Part shown: positions 15,345 to 24,644 of the stretch, piece after piece
Numbering within the stretch: position 1 is the stretch's first letter
Layout: every line of letters starts with the position of its first letter
Assembly: GCA_041389495.1 (NCBI GenBank)
Contig: JAWKRT010000001.1
Location: 1,364,001-1,428,000, forward strand
Length of the DNA stretch: 64,000 nucleotides
Direction of reading: 5' to 3'
Origin: Myxococcota bacterium
Lineage (GTDB): Bacteria > Myxococcota_A > UBA9160 > UBA4427
Translations under genes and position numbers: made by a program
Notes under the pieces: model-generated
Told to the model about the DNA's origin: nothing
What the model saw: only the letters and a program-made list of their open reading frames with translations
Database searches by the model: none

Positions 15345-18300
15345 GTGAGCGAAGGCAGGCAACGAGACGACGTTCCGGCGCGCGAGGAGTCGATCCTCGC
15401 GTTCGAGGACTTCGAGCTTCACGAGGCCACGCGGACGCTCGTCCGCGGCGGGGACGTCGTCGCGTTGACCGCGCGCCCCTTCGCCCTGCTCGCCTTCCTG
15501 TGCCGCAACCGCCACCGCTTCGTCGCGAAGGACGAGCTGATCGATCACGTGTGGAGCGACGTCGCCGTCTCGGACGCCTCGCTGTTCACCGCCGTCCGCG
15601 AGGTGCGCCGCGCGCTCGGCGACAGCGCGAGCCACTCCCGCTTCATCCAGACGCGACGCCGCGACGGCTACCGCTTCGTCGCCGACGTGGCCGTTCTCGA
15701 GCGGCGGGTGGAGAACGACTTCGTCGGGCGCCGCGACGTCCTCGCCGCGCTCGTCGCGGACGCGCACCGCGCCGCCGACGGACACGGCGGGATCGTGCTC
15801 GTCGCCGGCGAGCCCGGAATCGGGAAGTCGCGCCTCGTCGAGGAGTTCGCGGCGGGCCAGCGCGACGTGAGCCGCGCGTGGTGCTGGGAAGGCGACGGCG
15901 CGCCGCCCTATTGGCCGTGGATCCGGCTCCTGCGCGCGCTGTGCGACGACCCGCGCGACGCGCCCCTGCGAGACTCGATCGCCGGCTCGCCGCTCGCCGT
16001 GCTCCTCACGGAATGGACGACGGACGCGCCGCCGATCGAGGGCCACGAGCGCCCCGACGCCCGCTTCCGACTGTTCGACGCGGTGCGCGACCTGCTCGCG
16101 CGCGCGGCGGCGGCCCGTCCGCGCGTGCTCGTCATCGAGGACCTCCACTGGGCGGACACGTCGACGCTGCACCTGCTCGAGTTCGTCGCGCACGAGGCGG
16201 CGCGCGAGCGCTGGCTGCTGGTCGGCACCTACCGCGACGCCGAGGCGGCGCCGCCGCATCCGCTCGCCGAGACGCTCGGGCGCGTCTCGCGCAATGCGGG
16301 AGTGCGCGTCGAGCCCCTCGGCGGGCTCGACGAAGCCTCGGTCGCACGGCTCTGGAGCCGCTGGACCGGCGCGACACCGGACGTTTCGCAGCTGCGCGAC
16401 ACGTGCGCGCGGACCGGGGGCAACCCTCTCTGGATCCGCGCCCTGTGCGGTCTCGCCGCCGAGGACGCGAGCCCGTCGGGACGCGTGCACGCGCCGGTGC
16501 GCGAGGTGCTCGAGGCGCTGGCGCGACGCCTCGCGCCCCGCACCCGCGCGGTGCTCGAGCGCGCGGCGGTGCTCGGGGTGGAGGTGTCGCTCGCGCGCCT
16601 CGCGGTCGTGTGCGAGACCGACGAGCGCGATCTCGACCCCGCCCTGCGCGATGCGCAGCGGCGGGGCTTCGTCGTGCCGTGCGCGCCGGGCCGCATCCGC
16701 TTCGTGCACGCCCTCATCCAGGAGTCGCTGGTCGCGAACCTCTCCCACGCGGAGTCGGCGGCCCTGCACGCGCGCGCGGCCCACGCGTTGGTGGCGTTCC
16801 ACCGGACGCGTGCGGGCCCGCACCTCTCCGAGATCGCAGACCACTTCTGTCGCGCCGCGGCCCATGGAGAGGCGCGCAACGCGGCCGACTACTCGCGGCG
16901 GGCGTGCGAGTGGGCCCTCGGTCGGCTCGCCTACGACGAGGCGGCGGCGCACGCGCGCCGTGCGGGCGCGGCGCTCGAGCACCTCGGCGGCGGCCACGAG
17001 CGGGAGCGGTGCGACCTGCTCCTCGCCGAGGCCGACGCCCTCGCGCGCGGCGGTCGGCTCGCCGAGTCGATCGTCGCCAGCCGCCGGGCCGGCGAGATCG
17101 CGCGCACACACGACGACGGACTCCGGCTCGCGCGCGCGGCGGTCGGCAGCGTCGGTCGGCTCCTGCCCATGGGCGTGCTCGACGCGGACGAGGTCGATCT
17201 CCTCGGCGAGGCGCTGCGCCGGCTCGGCGACCGCTCGCCGGCGATGCGCGCCGAGCTGCTGCTGCGGCTCTCCGCGCACGCGAGCGCCGCCGGCGACCCC
17301 GCGACGTCGGCGGCGCGGCTCGCGGACGGCGCGCAGCTCGCGTTCGAGTGCGGCGATGCGCGCGTCCAGGCGCTCGCGCTGCGCACGCAGGCCTACAACC
17401 AGGCGGGCGGCGTGGACCCGCTCGCGCGGATCGACGCCGCGACCCAGGCGTTCGAGCGCGCGGAGGCGTCGGGCGACCCCGAGACGGCCGCGATGTCGCT
17501 CTTCCTGCGCGTCACCGGCAGCCTCGTCCGCGGCGACCTCGAGGCCGCCGACCGCGATGCGCGCGAGCTCGAGCGCCGCATCGAGCGTCAGCGGTTGCTC
17601 GAGGTCGAGCCGTTCCTGCTCGGCCATCGCGCGACCCGCCTCGTGATGCAGGGGCGCTATGCCGAGGCCGAGCCGCTCGCGATCGAGACGGCGCGCGCCG
17701 GCGAGCGCATCCGTTCGCCCGTCGGGTCGACGTACTTCGGGGTCCCTCAGCTCGCCGACATCCGCCGCGCACAGGGCCGCGCTGCGGAGCTCGCGGGTCC
17801 GTTCGCGGAGGCCGCGAACCGGTTCCCGGACCAGGTCGCCTTCCTCGGGCCGGTCGCGCTGCTCCTGGCCGATGCGGGCGAGCGCGAGCGGGCGCGCGCC
17901 CTCCTGCGGCGCGCCGCGCAGATGGGCTTCGACCGCCTGCCGGTCGACGCGAACCGGCTGGCGCTGATCGCGATGTTCGCCGAGGCCGCCGCCTCGTTGG
18001 GGGACGTCGAGCCCGTCGCTCCGCTCTACGAGATGGCGCTTCCGCACGCCGATCTCTACGCCGTCGCCGGGCACGCGCAGGCCTTCCTCGGCCCCGTGTC
18101 GTTCTCGCTCGGCCTCCTCGCGGGCCACGCGGGCCGCGACGAGAGTGCGGATGCGCACCTCGCCGACGCGCTCGAACGCGCCGAACGGCTCGACTCGCCT
18201 CCGCTGGTTGCGCGCACGTGCTGGCGCTGGGCGCAGGTGCTGGCGCGCCGGTCGCGGGTCGACCGTGCGCGCGTCGAAGCCCTGCTGCATCGCGCCGCCG

Positions 18301-18377
18301 CGACGGCCGAGCCGATCGGCATGCAGCTCGTGCTCGACGGCGTTCGGCGCGAGCGCGAACGACTCGCGGCGCGCTAG
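15345..18377 (+). CDS. winged-helix regulator fused to AAA/NACHT-like ATPase and TPR region
   Basis: A protein of about 1010 residues. Residues 20-115 form an OmpR-type winged helix (LTARPFALLAFLCRN, DELIDHVWSD, TRRRDGYRFVADV). An ATPase domain begins near residue 125 (FVGRRDVL) with Walker A GEPGIGKSR and Walker B VLVIEDLHWAD. The C-terminal half is an all-helical array with TPR-like Ala/Glu-rich repeats. This is the architecture of large LuxR/AfsR-like signal-integrating transcription factors, but with a trans_reg_C DNA-binding head. The GTG at 15345 was preferred to an in-frame TTG at 15291. It is convergent with the FG-GAP exoprotein and shares its CTAG stop, so regulation of that neighbour is possible but unproven. 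Confidence 0.85.
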   Translation: MSEGRQRDDVPAREESILAFEDFELHEATRTLVRGGDVVALTARPFALLAFLCRNRHRFVAKDELIDHVWSDVAVSDASLFTAVREVRRALGDSASHSRFIQTRRRDGYRFVADVAVLERRVENDFVGRRDVLAALVADAHRAADGHGGIVLVAGEPGIGKSRLVEEFAAGQRDVSRAWCWEGDGAPPYWPWIRLLRALCDDPRDAPLRDSIAGSPLAVLLTEWTTDAPPIEGHERPDARFRLFDAVRDLLARAAAARPRVLVIEDLHWADTSTLHLLEFVAHEAARERWLLVGTYRDAEAAPPHPLAETLGRVSRNAGVRVEPLGGLDEASVARLWSRWTGATPDVSQLRDTCARTGGNPLWIRALCGLAAEDASPSGRVHAPVREVLEALARRLAPRTRAVLERAAVLGVEVSLARLAVVCETDERDLDPALRDAQRRGFVVPCAPGRIRFVHALIQESLVANLSHAESAALHARAAHALVAFHRTRAGPHLSEIADHFCRAAAHGEARNAADYSRRACEWALGRLAYDEAAAHARRAGAALEHLGGGHERERCDLLLAEADALARGGRLAESIVASRRAGEIARTHDDGLRLARAAVGSVGRLLPMGVLDADEVDLLGEALRRLGDRSPAMRAELLLRLSAHASAAGDPATSAARLADGAQLAFECGDARVQALALRTQAYNQAGGVDPLARIDAATQAFERAEASGDPETAAMSLFLRVTGSLVRGDLEAADRDARELERRIERQRLLEVEPFLLGHRATRLVMQGRYAEAEPLAIETARAGERIRSPVGSTYFGVPQLADIRRAQGRAAELAGPFAEAANRFPDQVAFLGPVALLLADAGERERARALLRRAAQMGFDRLPVDANRLALIAMFAEAAASLGDVEPVAPLYEMALPHADLYAVAGHAQAFLGPVSFSLGLLAGHAGRDESADAHLADALERAERLDSPPLVARTCWRWAQVLARRSRVDRARVEALLHRAAATAEPIGMQLVLDGVRRERERLAAR

Positions 18378-21300
18378 CGGATCTGCGACGCCGCGAGCCG
18401 CGACCGCGCCGCCGCCGCGAGGGCGACCGCGAGCGCGAGCAGGGCCGGAACGGGAGCCGCCGGCACCGCGGGGACGGTCGGCTGCGATGCGGGATCGTTC
18501 GGGTCCGAGCCCGCTGCCACCTCCTGGCCGTCGTCGAAGCCGTCGCCGTCCGTGTCGGCCGCGAGCGGATCCGTTCCGAGCGCCAGTACCTCTTCGCCAT
18601 CGGAGATGCCGTCGCCGTCCGAGTCGGGGACGAACGATCCCGTTCCGAAGTGCGCTTCGGCCGCGTTGGGCAGGCCATCGCCGTCGGCATCGGGACGAGC
18701 GATCCGGTTCCACAGCACGCTGACACTGCCCGAAGAATTCGCCGCGACGAGATCGACCGCGCTGTCGCCGTCGAGATCGCGAGCGACGAGCGCCTGCGGA
18801 CCGGAGGCGGTCGCATACGTGCGCCGGAATGCGAGCCCGCCCGCTCCGTTGCCGAGGAGCACGTCGACAGAGTTGCCCGATGGGCTCGCCGTCGCGACGT
18901 CGACGATGCCGTCGCCGTCGAGGTCGGCGACGACGACGTCGACCGGGCCGACGCCAGTCGTGAACGCGCCAGCCGAAACGAAGCTGCCGTCGCCCGCGCC
19001 TAGCACGACGCGCACGCTGTTGGTCGCGGAGCTCGCGATCACGAGGTCGGCGGTGCCGTTGCCGTCCATGTCCCCCGACGCCAGCGCGCGCGGCGTGCCT
19101 CCGGCCGAGAGCGTGCTGGCCGGCGTGAAGGTTCCGTCGCCGTTGCCGAGCGACACGCTGACGTCGGCGCTCCCGCTGTTCGCGGTGGCCAGGTCGATGG
19201 GGCCCGGGCCGCGGAAGCGCGCCGCGAGCACGGCGCGCGGCAGGTCGCCCACCGCGATCACCGGCCCGGGCGCGAAGCTCCCGTCGCCGTTTCCGAGCAG
19301 GGGCGACGCCTCGAACGAACACAAGCTCGCCGTTGCCAGGTCGGGCTTCCCGTCGCGGTCGAAATCGCCCGTGGCCAGTCCGAAGGCGGAGATCCCCGAT
19401 GCGGAGTCGATCGCGGGTTGGAACGAGCCATCTCCGTTGCCGAGTGCGGCGGTGACGCCGCCGTCGCACGGGAACAACGAGCCGCGCGCGAACGCGAGGT
19501 CGACCACGCCGTCGCGGTCGAGATCCTGCGCGACCACGCTCTGTGGCGAGCTGCCGACGGGCATCGCAACCGACGCGGCGAACGTCCGCCCGCCCGTGCC
19601 GAAGAGCAGGCTCGCGTCGCCCCCCGCGTTCGCGGTCACGAGATCGAGAAGGCCATCGGCGTCGAGGTCCGCCGCCGCGATGTCGAGCGGTCCCACGCCC
19701 GCCGCGAACGTCGACGCCGGCTGGAACGCGACCGAGGTCGGGTTCGCGAGCACGCTGAGCTCGCCGGTCGCGAAGCTCGTCGTCACGACGTCGATGCCGC
19801 CGTCGGCGTCGAGATCGACGGCGAGTGTCGAGAACGGGCTCGCGCCCGTGTCGAGGATGACGGGAACCTGGAAGGTCCCCTCGCCATTCCCGAACAGCAC
19901 GTGCACGGCACTGCTCGGCGTGTTCGCGGTGACGAGATCGGGGTGTCCGTCGCCGTCGATGTCCGCGATCGCGACGCTATTCGGGCGGTTGCCCGCCGTG
20001 AACGACTGCGCGCTCTGGAACGTGCCATCGCCGTTGCCGAGCAGCACGGTCAGGTCGTCGCTGTCGGGGTTCGCAGTGACGAGATCGACGTCGCCGTCGC
20101 CGTCGAGGTCGGCGAGGCCGATCTGAAACGGGAATTCGCCCACCGCGTAGGCGACCGCGGGCTGGAACGAGCCGTCGCCATTGCCGAGCAGCACGCTCGC
20201 ATCGTCGCTCGCGGAGTTCGCGGTCGCGAGATCGACGATGCCATCGCCATCGAGATCGGCGGAGGCGATCGCGATCGGCGCGCTCCCGACCGCGAAGGAC
20301 GTCGGTGGCTGGAAGCTGCCGTCGCCGTTGCCGAGCAGCACGCGAGCCATTCCGGTCGTCGCGTCGACGCACGCCACGTCGAGCCAGCCATCGCCGTCGA
20401 GGTCGACGAGCTCGAGGTCGAACGCCGGGCCGCCCGCGGCGAACGAGCTCGCCGGCTGGAACGTGCCGTCGCCGTTTCCGAGCAGCACGCTCACCGTGCC
20501 GTCGCCCGCGTTCGACGTGACGAGGTCGGGCACGAAGTCCGCGTTCACGTCGGCGACGGCGACCGAACGCGGAAGTGCACCGACGGGCAGCGCGATCGTC
20601 GGCGCATACGTTCCGTCGCCGACGCCGAGCCGCACACCGACGGCGTTGCCGTTCCGATCTGCCGTCACGAGGTCGAGCACGCCGTCGCCGTCGAGGTCCG
20701 CCGCGGCGGTCGCGGTCGGCCCGGCGCCTGCAGATAGCGACATCGGCGTACCCAGCGTCGTGTCGCGGCGGCCGAGCAGCATGGTGATGCCGAACGCGCC
20801 GCCGTTCGAGACGGCGAGATCGAGCACGCTGTCGCCGTCGAAGTCGGCGACCGCTACGTCCTGCGGGCTCGCTCCCGTCGCGAACGGGGCGGCCGGGCCG
20901 AACGTGCCGTCGCCGTTGCCGAGCAGGTGGCTCACCGACGAGTTCGCCGCGTCGACGACGACGATGTCGAGCGTATCGTTCGCGTCGAGGTCGGCGAGCG
21001 CGATCTCCTGCGGCGCCGAGCCGGCCGCGAACGCGACGGGCAGCTGGAACGTGCCGTCGCCGTTGCCGAGCAGTACCTGCACGGTTCCGTCGGCCACGTT
21101 CGGCGAGATGCCCGTGGCGGGGACGAGCGCGTCCAGCGCGCCGTCCGAGTTCACGTCGGCGAGCACGACGTCCTCGCTTCCCGCGCCGAGGACGCTCGTG
21201 GAATCGAGCTGGAAGGTGCCGTCACCGTTTCCGACATAGAACGCGAACGTCGTCTGCCCGACCGCGACGAGGTCGAGCACCGTGTCGCCGTCGAGGTCTG

Positions 21301-23002
21301 CCAGGGCGATGCCGCGCGCGGTCATGGGTGTAGCGACCGCGAGCGGCGGCTGAAGAGTTCCGTCGCCGTTGCCGAGCGAAACCGACACCGGGGCGCTCGT
21401 CACGATGTCGAGGTTGGTATCCCCGTCGACGTCGGCGATCGCGATGTCCCCGCCCTCCACCGTGAGCGTGGAGTACGTGCTCGCGGCCTGGAAGCTGCCG
21501 TCTCCGTTTCCGAGCGCGATGACGATCCCGGGATTTCCCGAGTTGCACAGCAGGCACACGGCGACGAGATCGACCACGTCGCTCCCATCCAGGTCCGCCA
21601 GTGCGACGTCGTAGAGGAGAGCTCCGGTTGCGACCGGAACGGGCGTCTGGAGGCTGCCGTCGCCGTTTCCGATCAGCGCGACCACCTCGCCGCCCGTCGC
21701 TGCGACGAGGTCGGTCGCGCCGTCGGAGTCGAGGTCGGCCGCCGCGATCCCGAGCTGAGGAGCGGCGACCGACTGCTCCCGGTAGCCCTCGAAGGTGCCG
21801 TCTCCGCGGCCGCGCCAGAAGGCGAGGCCGTCGAGCGCGTCGAAGACGAATGTCAGGTCGGGAACGCTGTCGAGGTCGAAGTCGTCCGCGACGACGTCGT
21901 GCGAATAGCTCGGGAGTGGGATGAGACTCGCTGGTTGGAACGTGCCGTCCCCATTTCCGAGAAGGAGGCTCGCAGTCGCGGGCAGCGCCGCGCTGTTCGG
22001 GATGCCGACGAGATCGAGGTGTCCGTCGCGGTCGAAGTCGGCGACTTCGAGATCGAAGACCGCGGTGGGGACGGGTACGCCGACGGCACTCTGGAACGTG
22101 CCGTCGCCGTTGCCCGGAAGCAGCCAAACCGCCCCAAACGCGCCGACGAGGTCGCCGACTGCCAAGTCGACGTTGGCATCGCCGTCGAAGTCGCCAACGG
22201 CGATCGCGCGAAGCGTCAAGGACGACTCCCAGCTGCTCAAGAAGGCTGGAGACTGGAATGAGCCGTCCCCGTTGCCGAGCGCGACGGCAATCGGGGTGAC
22301 AATGCCGTCGTTGGCGACGACGATGTCGAGGGCGCCATCCGCGTCGAGGTCGGCAAGCGCGGTGTTGGCGTTCGTCGCAGTGGCGCCAAACGACGCGAGA
22401 CCCCCACTCGACTGGAACGCACTGCTCCCGTTCCATCGGAAGGCGAGAACCTCCACGCCGCCCCCAACGACGACGCTCGCGGCGATGTCGTCCGCTCCGT
22501 CCCCGTCCATGTCTCCGGTCGTGACCGCGACGATGCCGTTCAATAACGTGATCGGTATCGGCGCCTGAAACGAGCCGTCCCCATTGCCGAACCAGACCGC
22601 CACGAGTGCGAGGAGCGGAACCGCGCTGGCGATATCGGCATTCCCGTCTCCGTCGAAGTCGCCCGTCGCGACGTCGATGGGCAGGGCGAAAGCGTCGAGC
22701 GGCGTCGCGGTCGTGAAGGTCCCGTCGCCGTTCCCGATCAGCACCGTGAGGTCGTTGGTGGAGTTCGCCGCGACGACGGCGTCGAGCACCCCGTCGTTGT
22801 CGAAGTCGGCCTGGGCCATGCCTCGGGGACTCTGGGGCGTCTCGGTCTTGGGCGCGGCGAAGAGCGGCGTGATCGCGCGCGCGTCGCTGGGCTCGGTGAG
22901 CAGCGCGAGCGCGGCCAGCAGCGCGCCGATTGCGAAGCGCCGCGCGCTCCCGAGGGGTCGCTTCCTCGACGTGGACGACGGGGAGCAGCGCGGTCTGGTC
23001 AT
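18374..23002 (-). CDS. giant FG-GAP/VCBS repeat exoprotein with TSP3 repeats and C-terminal sorting tail
   Basis: A 1542-residue secreted protein. A long basic signal peptide (residues 1-43, ending SDARA) precedes about 27 tandem repeats of roughly 45-55 residues with the core LLGNGDGTFQPA and DLDGDGxxDLV, the calcium-binding loops of FG-GAP/VCBS beta-propeller blades. A few blades are degenerate. Near the end are three thrombospondin type-3 loops (DADGDGLPNAAE, DSDGDGISDGEE, DTDGDGFDDGQE). The final 30 residues are Pro-Ala, then a hydrophobic helix and an Arg-containing end, resembling PEP-CTERM/MYXO-CTERM sorting tails. Likely a surface or exported adhesive or structural protein; the ligand is unknown. 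Long open frames antisense to it are by-products of the repeats. Confidence 0.88.
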   Translation of the reverse strand: MTRPRCSPSSTSRKRPLGSARRFAIGALLAALALLTEPSDARAITPLFAAPKTETPQSPRGMAQADFDNDGVLDAVVAANSTNDLTVLIGNGDGTFTTATPLDAFALPIDVATGDFDGDGNADIASAVPLLALVAVWFGNGDGSFQAPIPITLLNGIVAVTTGDMDGDGADDIAASVVVGGGVEVLAFRWNGSSAFQSSGGLASFGATATNANTALADLDADGALDIVVANDGIVTPIAVALGNGDGSFQSPAFLSSWESSLTLRAIAVGDFDGDANVDLAVGDLVGAFGAVWLLPGNGDGTFQSAVGVPVPTAVFDLEVADFDRDGHLDLVGIPNSAALPATASLLLGNGDGTFQPASLIPLPSYSHDVVADDFDLDSVPDLTFVFDALDGLAFWRGRGDGTFEGYREQSVAAPQLGIAAADLDSDGATDLVAATGGEVVALIGNGDGSLQTPVPVATGALLYDVALADLDGSDVVDLVAVCLLCNSGNPGIVIALGNGDGSFQAASTYSTLTVEGGDIAIADVDGDTNLDIVTSAPVSVSLGNGDGTLQPPLAVATPMTARGIALADLDGDTVLDLVAVGQTTFAFYVGNGDGTFQLDSTSVLGAGSEDVVLADVNSDGALDALVPATGISPNVADGTVQVLLGNGDGTFQLPVAFAAGSAPQEIALADLDANDTLDIVVVDAANSSVSHLLGNGDGTFGPAAPFATGASPQDVAVADFDGDSVLDLAVSNGGAFGITMLLGRRDTTLGTPMSLSAGAGPTATAAADLDGDGVLDLVTADRNGNAVGVRLGVGDGTYAPTIALPVGALPRSVAVADVNADFVPDLVTSNAGDGTVSVLLGNGDGTFQPASSFAAGGPAFDLELVDLDGDGWLDVACVDATTGMARVLLGNGDGSFQPPTSFAVGSAPIAIASADLDGDGIVDLATANSASDDASVLLGNGDGSFQPAVAYAVGEFPFQIGLADLDGDGDVDLVTANPDSDDLTVLLGNGDGTFQSAQSFTAGNRPNSVAIADIDGDGHPDLVTANTPSSAVHVLFGNGEGTFQVPVILDTGASPFSTLAVDLDADGGIDVVTTSFATGELSVLANPTSVAFQPASTFAAGVGPLDIAAADLDADGLLDLVTANAGGDASLLFGTGGRTFAASVAMPVGSSPQSVVAQDLDRDGVVDLAFARGSLFPCDGGVTAALGNGDGSFQPAIDSASGISAFGLATGDFDRDGKPDLATASLCSFEASPLLGNGDGSFAPGPVIAVGDLPRAVLAARFRGPGPIDLATANSGSADVSVSLGNGDGTFTPASTLSAGGTPRALASGDMDGNGTADLVIASSATNSVRVVLGAGDGSFVSAGAFTTGVGPVDVVVADLDGDGIVDVATASPSGNSVDVLLGNGAGGLAFRRTYATASGPQALVARDLDGDSAVDLVAANSSGSVSVLWNRIARPDADGDGLPNAAEAHFGTGSFVPDSDGDGISDGEEVLALGTDPLAADTDGDGFDDGQEVAAGSDPNDPASQPTVPAVPAAPVPALLALAVALAAAARSRLAASQIR

Positions 23003-23054
23003 GACGGGCCACCTCTCCCGTCCAACCTACCGATGCCCGGGCGCCCGAACCTGA

Positions 23055-23074
23055 GGCGAGTCTGAAATCTCGCC
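23055..23074. promoter_or_regulatory. dyad upstream of the FG-GAP exoprotein gene
   Basis: GGCGAG at 23055-23060 and its complement CTCGCC at 23069-23074 flank an AT-richer 8-base centre (TCTGAAAT), 53 bases before the exoprotein ATG. It is one of the few AT-richer spots here and may be an operator or part of the promoter. I could not assign a convincing -35/-10 pair. Confidence 0.3.
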
Positions 23075-23178
23075 GCGCCGCCGCGGTCGAGCCGCGATTC
23101 GCGCTCGCGACGCCCTCGGCGCGCGCCGGGGCGCCCGCATGCGCCGGCGGGGGGCGGGCGCGCGCGGCGATCCGATTG

Positions 23179-24474
23179 CTAGTTGGCGTCGGCCTCGGCG
23201 CCGAACGCGATGTCGCGCTGCTCGCCGGTGGCGAGCGACTTCACGCGCGCCGACCCGCGCGCGACTTCGTCGGGGCCGAGCAGCCAGACGCGCGCGGCGC
23301 CGCTCTTGTCGGCGTCGGCGAGCACGCGCTTCGGCTTCGGGTGGCCGAGCACGAGCTCGACCCGCCGCCCGGCCGCGCGCAGCCGCTGCGCGACGCCGAT
23401 CGCGGCCGGGTGCTCGGCTTCGCCGAACGCGAACACGACGTCGTCGAGCTCGCGCGCGAGCGACGGCACGAGGCCGTGCTCCTGCAGGAGCTCGTGGATC
23501 ACGGCGTCGCCGAAGCCGAAGCCGACGGCGGGAACGCGCGGGCCGCCGAGCGTCTCGAGCAGGCGGTCGTAGCGGCCGCCGCCGCAGATCGCGCGCAGGG
23601 CGCCGCTCGTGTCGAAGGCCTCGAACACGATGCCCGTGTAGTAGGCGAGCCCGCGCACGACCGAGGCGTCGAACACGACGCGATCGGCGATGCCGTAGGC
23701 CGCGAGCAGATCGAACAGCCTCCGCACGTCGGCGAGCGCGGAGGAATCCTTCGGTGCGAAGGCCGCTGCCTCGTCGAGGTCGCGCGCACCGAGCATCTCG
23801 ATCGTGCGGCGCGCCTCGGCGTCGGTGAGGCCCACTCCGCCGGCCGGGTCGCACAGCTGCTCGACCACCGCGTCGTCGCCGATCTTGTCGAGCTTGTCGA
23901 TCACCACGCACAGCGGCTCGAAGGCCTCGGGGCGCTTCGCGAGCACGCCGCCGCGCAGCGACTCCTCGAGCAGCGCGCGGCTGTTGATGCGGATGCGCGC
24001 GGCGTCGCGCGGCACGCCGAGCCGGTCGAGCAGCGCGCAGATCGCGGCGAGCAGCTCGGCCTCGGCCTCGACGCCGGGCTCGCCCCAGATGTCCATGTTC
24101 CACTGGTAGTGCTCGCGGCGCCGGCCGCGCGTCATGCGCTCGTAGCGCCAGCACTGCGGGATTGCGAACCAGCGGATCGGGAAGCGGAGCGCGCCGGCGC
24201 GCGCGAGCACCATGCGCGCGAGCGACGGCGTGAACTCGCCGCGCAGCGCGAGGTGCCGATCGTGCAGCTCGAAGTGGTAGAGCTGCTCGACGATCTCCTC
24301 GCCCGCCTTGCGCGTGAAGAGCTCGGCGTGCTCGACGATCGGTGCGTCGACCTCCTCGAAGCCGAAGCCCTTCGCGACCGCGCGGAAGTGCCCGAAGAGC
24401 CACTCGCGGAAGCGCATGTCGTCGGGGTAGAAGTCGCGCGTTCCGCGCGGCGGCTGCAGGCCCTGCTTGCTCAC
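23179..24474 (-). CDS. hisS: histidine--tRNA ligase
   Basis: A 431-residue class II aminoacyl-tRNA synthetase. The N-terminus QPPRGTRDFYPDDM is diagnostic for HisRS. Motif 2 (CWRYERMTRGRRREHYQWN) and the histidine-binding signatures (VRGLAYYTG, and GGGRYDRLLE) follow. The C-terminal anticodon-binding domain runs from about residue 325. The gene is a stand-alone transcription unit, divergent from the lipoprotein gene. Length is normal and nothing is missing. Confidence 0.96.
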   Translation of the reverse strand: MSKQGLQPPRGTRDFYPDDMRFREWLFGHFRAVAKGFGFEEVDAPIVEHAELFTRKAGEEIVEQLYHFELHDRHLALRGEFTPSLARMVLARAGALRFPIRWFAIPQCWRYERMTRGRRREHYQWNMDIWGEPGVEAEAELLAAICALLDRLGVPRDAARIRINSRALLEESLRGGVLAKRPEAFEPLCVVIDKLDKIGDDAVVEQLCDPAGGVGLTDAEARRTIEMLGARDLDEAAAFAPKDSSALADVRRLFDLLAAYGIADRVVFDASVVRGLAYYTGIVFEAFDTSGALRAICGGGRYDRLLETLGGPRVPAVGFGFGDAVIHELLQEHGLVPSLARELDDVVFAFGEAEHPAAIGVAQRLRAAGRRVELVLGHPKPKRVLADADKSGAARVWLLGPDEVARGSARVKSLATGEQRDIAFGAEADAN

Positions 24475-24644
24475 GCGCGTTCGAGTAGCACGCGCCGCGC
24501 GCGGTCGCCGAGGCGCGGCGGGGGCGCGCCGACGGCCGGGTCGCGGCGCCGCGCGAGGTGAGCGGGGCCTCGCCGCTTGCTACACCCCCGAGCGCCGCGC
24601 CGTCGCGCGCCGGCGCGAACGCCCGCGTCGCTCGGAGGTCCGCC

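Noticed and set aside
18552..22568. Very long open reading frames on the plus strand opposite the FG-GAP protein
   Set aside because: They are low-complexity and arise from the repetitive GNGDG/DLDGDG codons read in antisense; the minus-strand frame has the signal peptide, repeats and sorting tail.
18700..22800. CRISPR array or DNA-level satellite suggested by regular repeats
   Set aside because: The repeats are protein-coding FG-GAP blades with variable spacing and sequence; no constant repeat/spacer structure and no cas genes.
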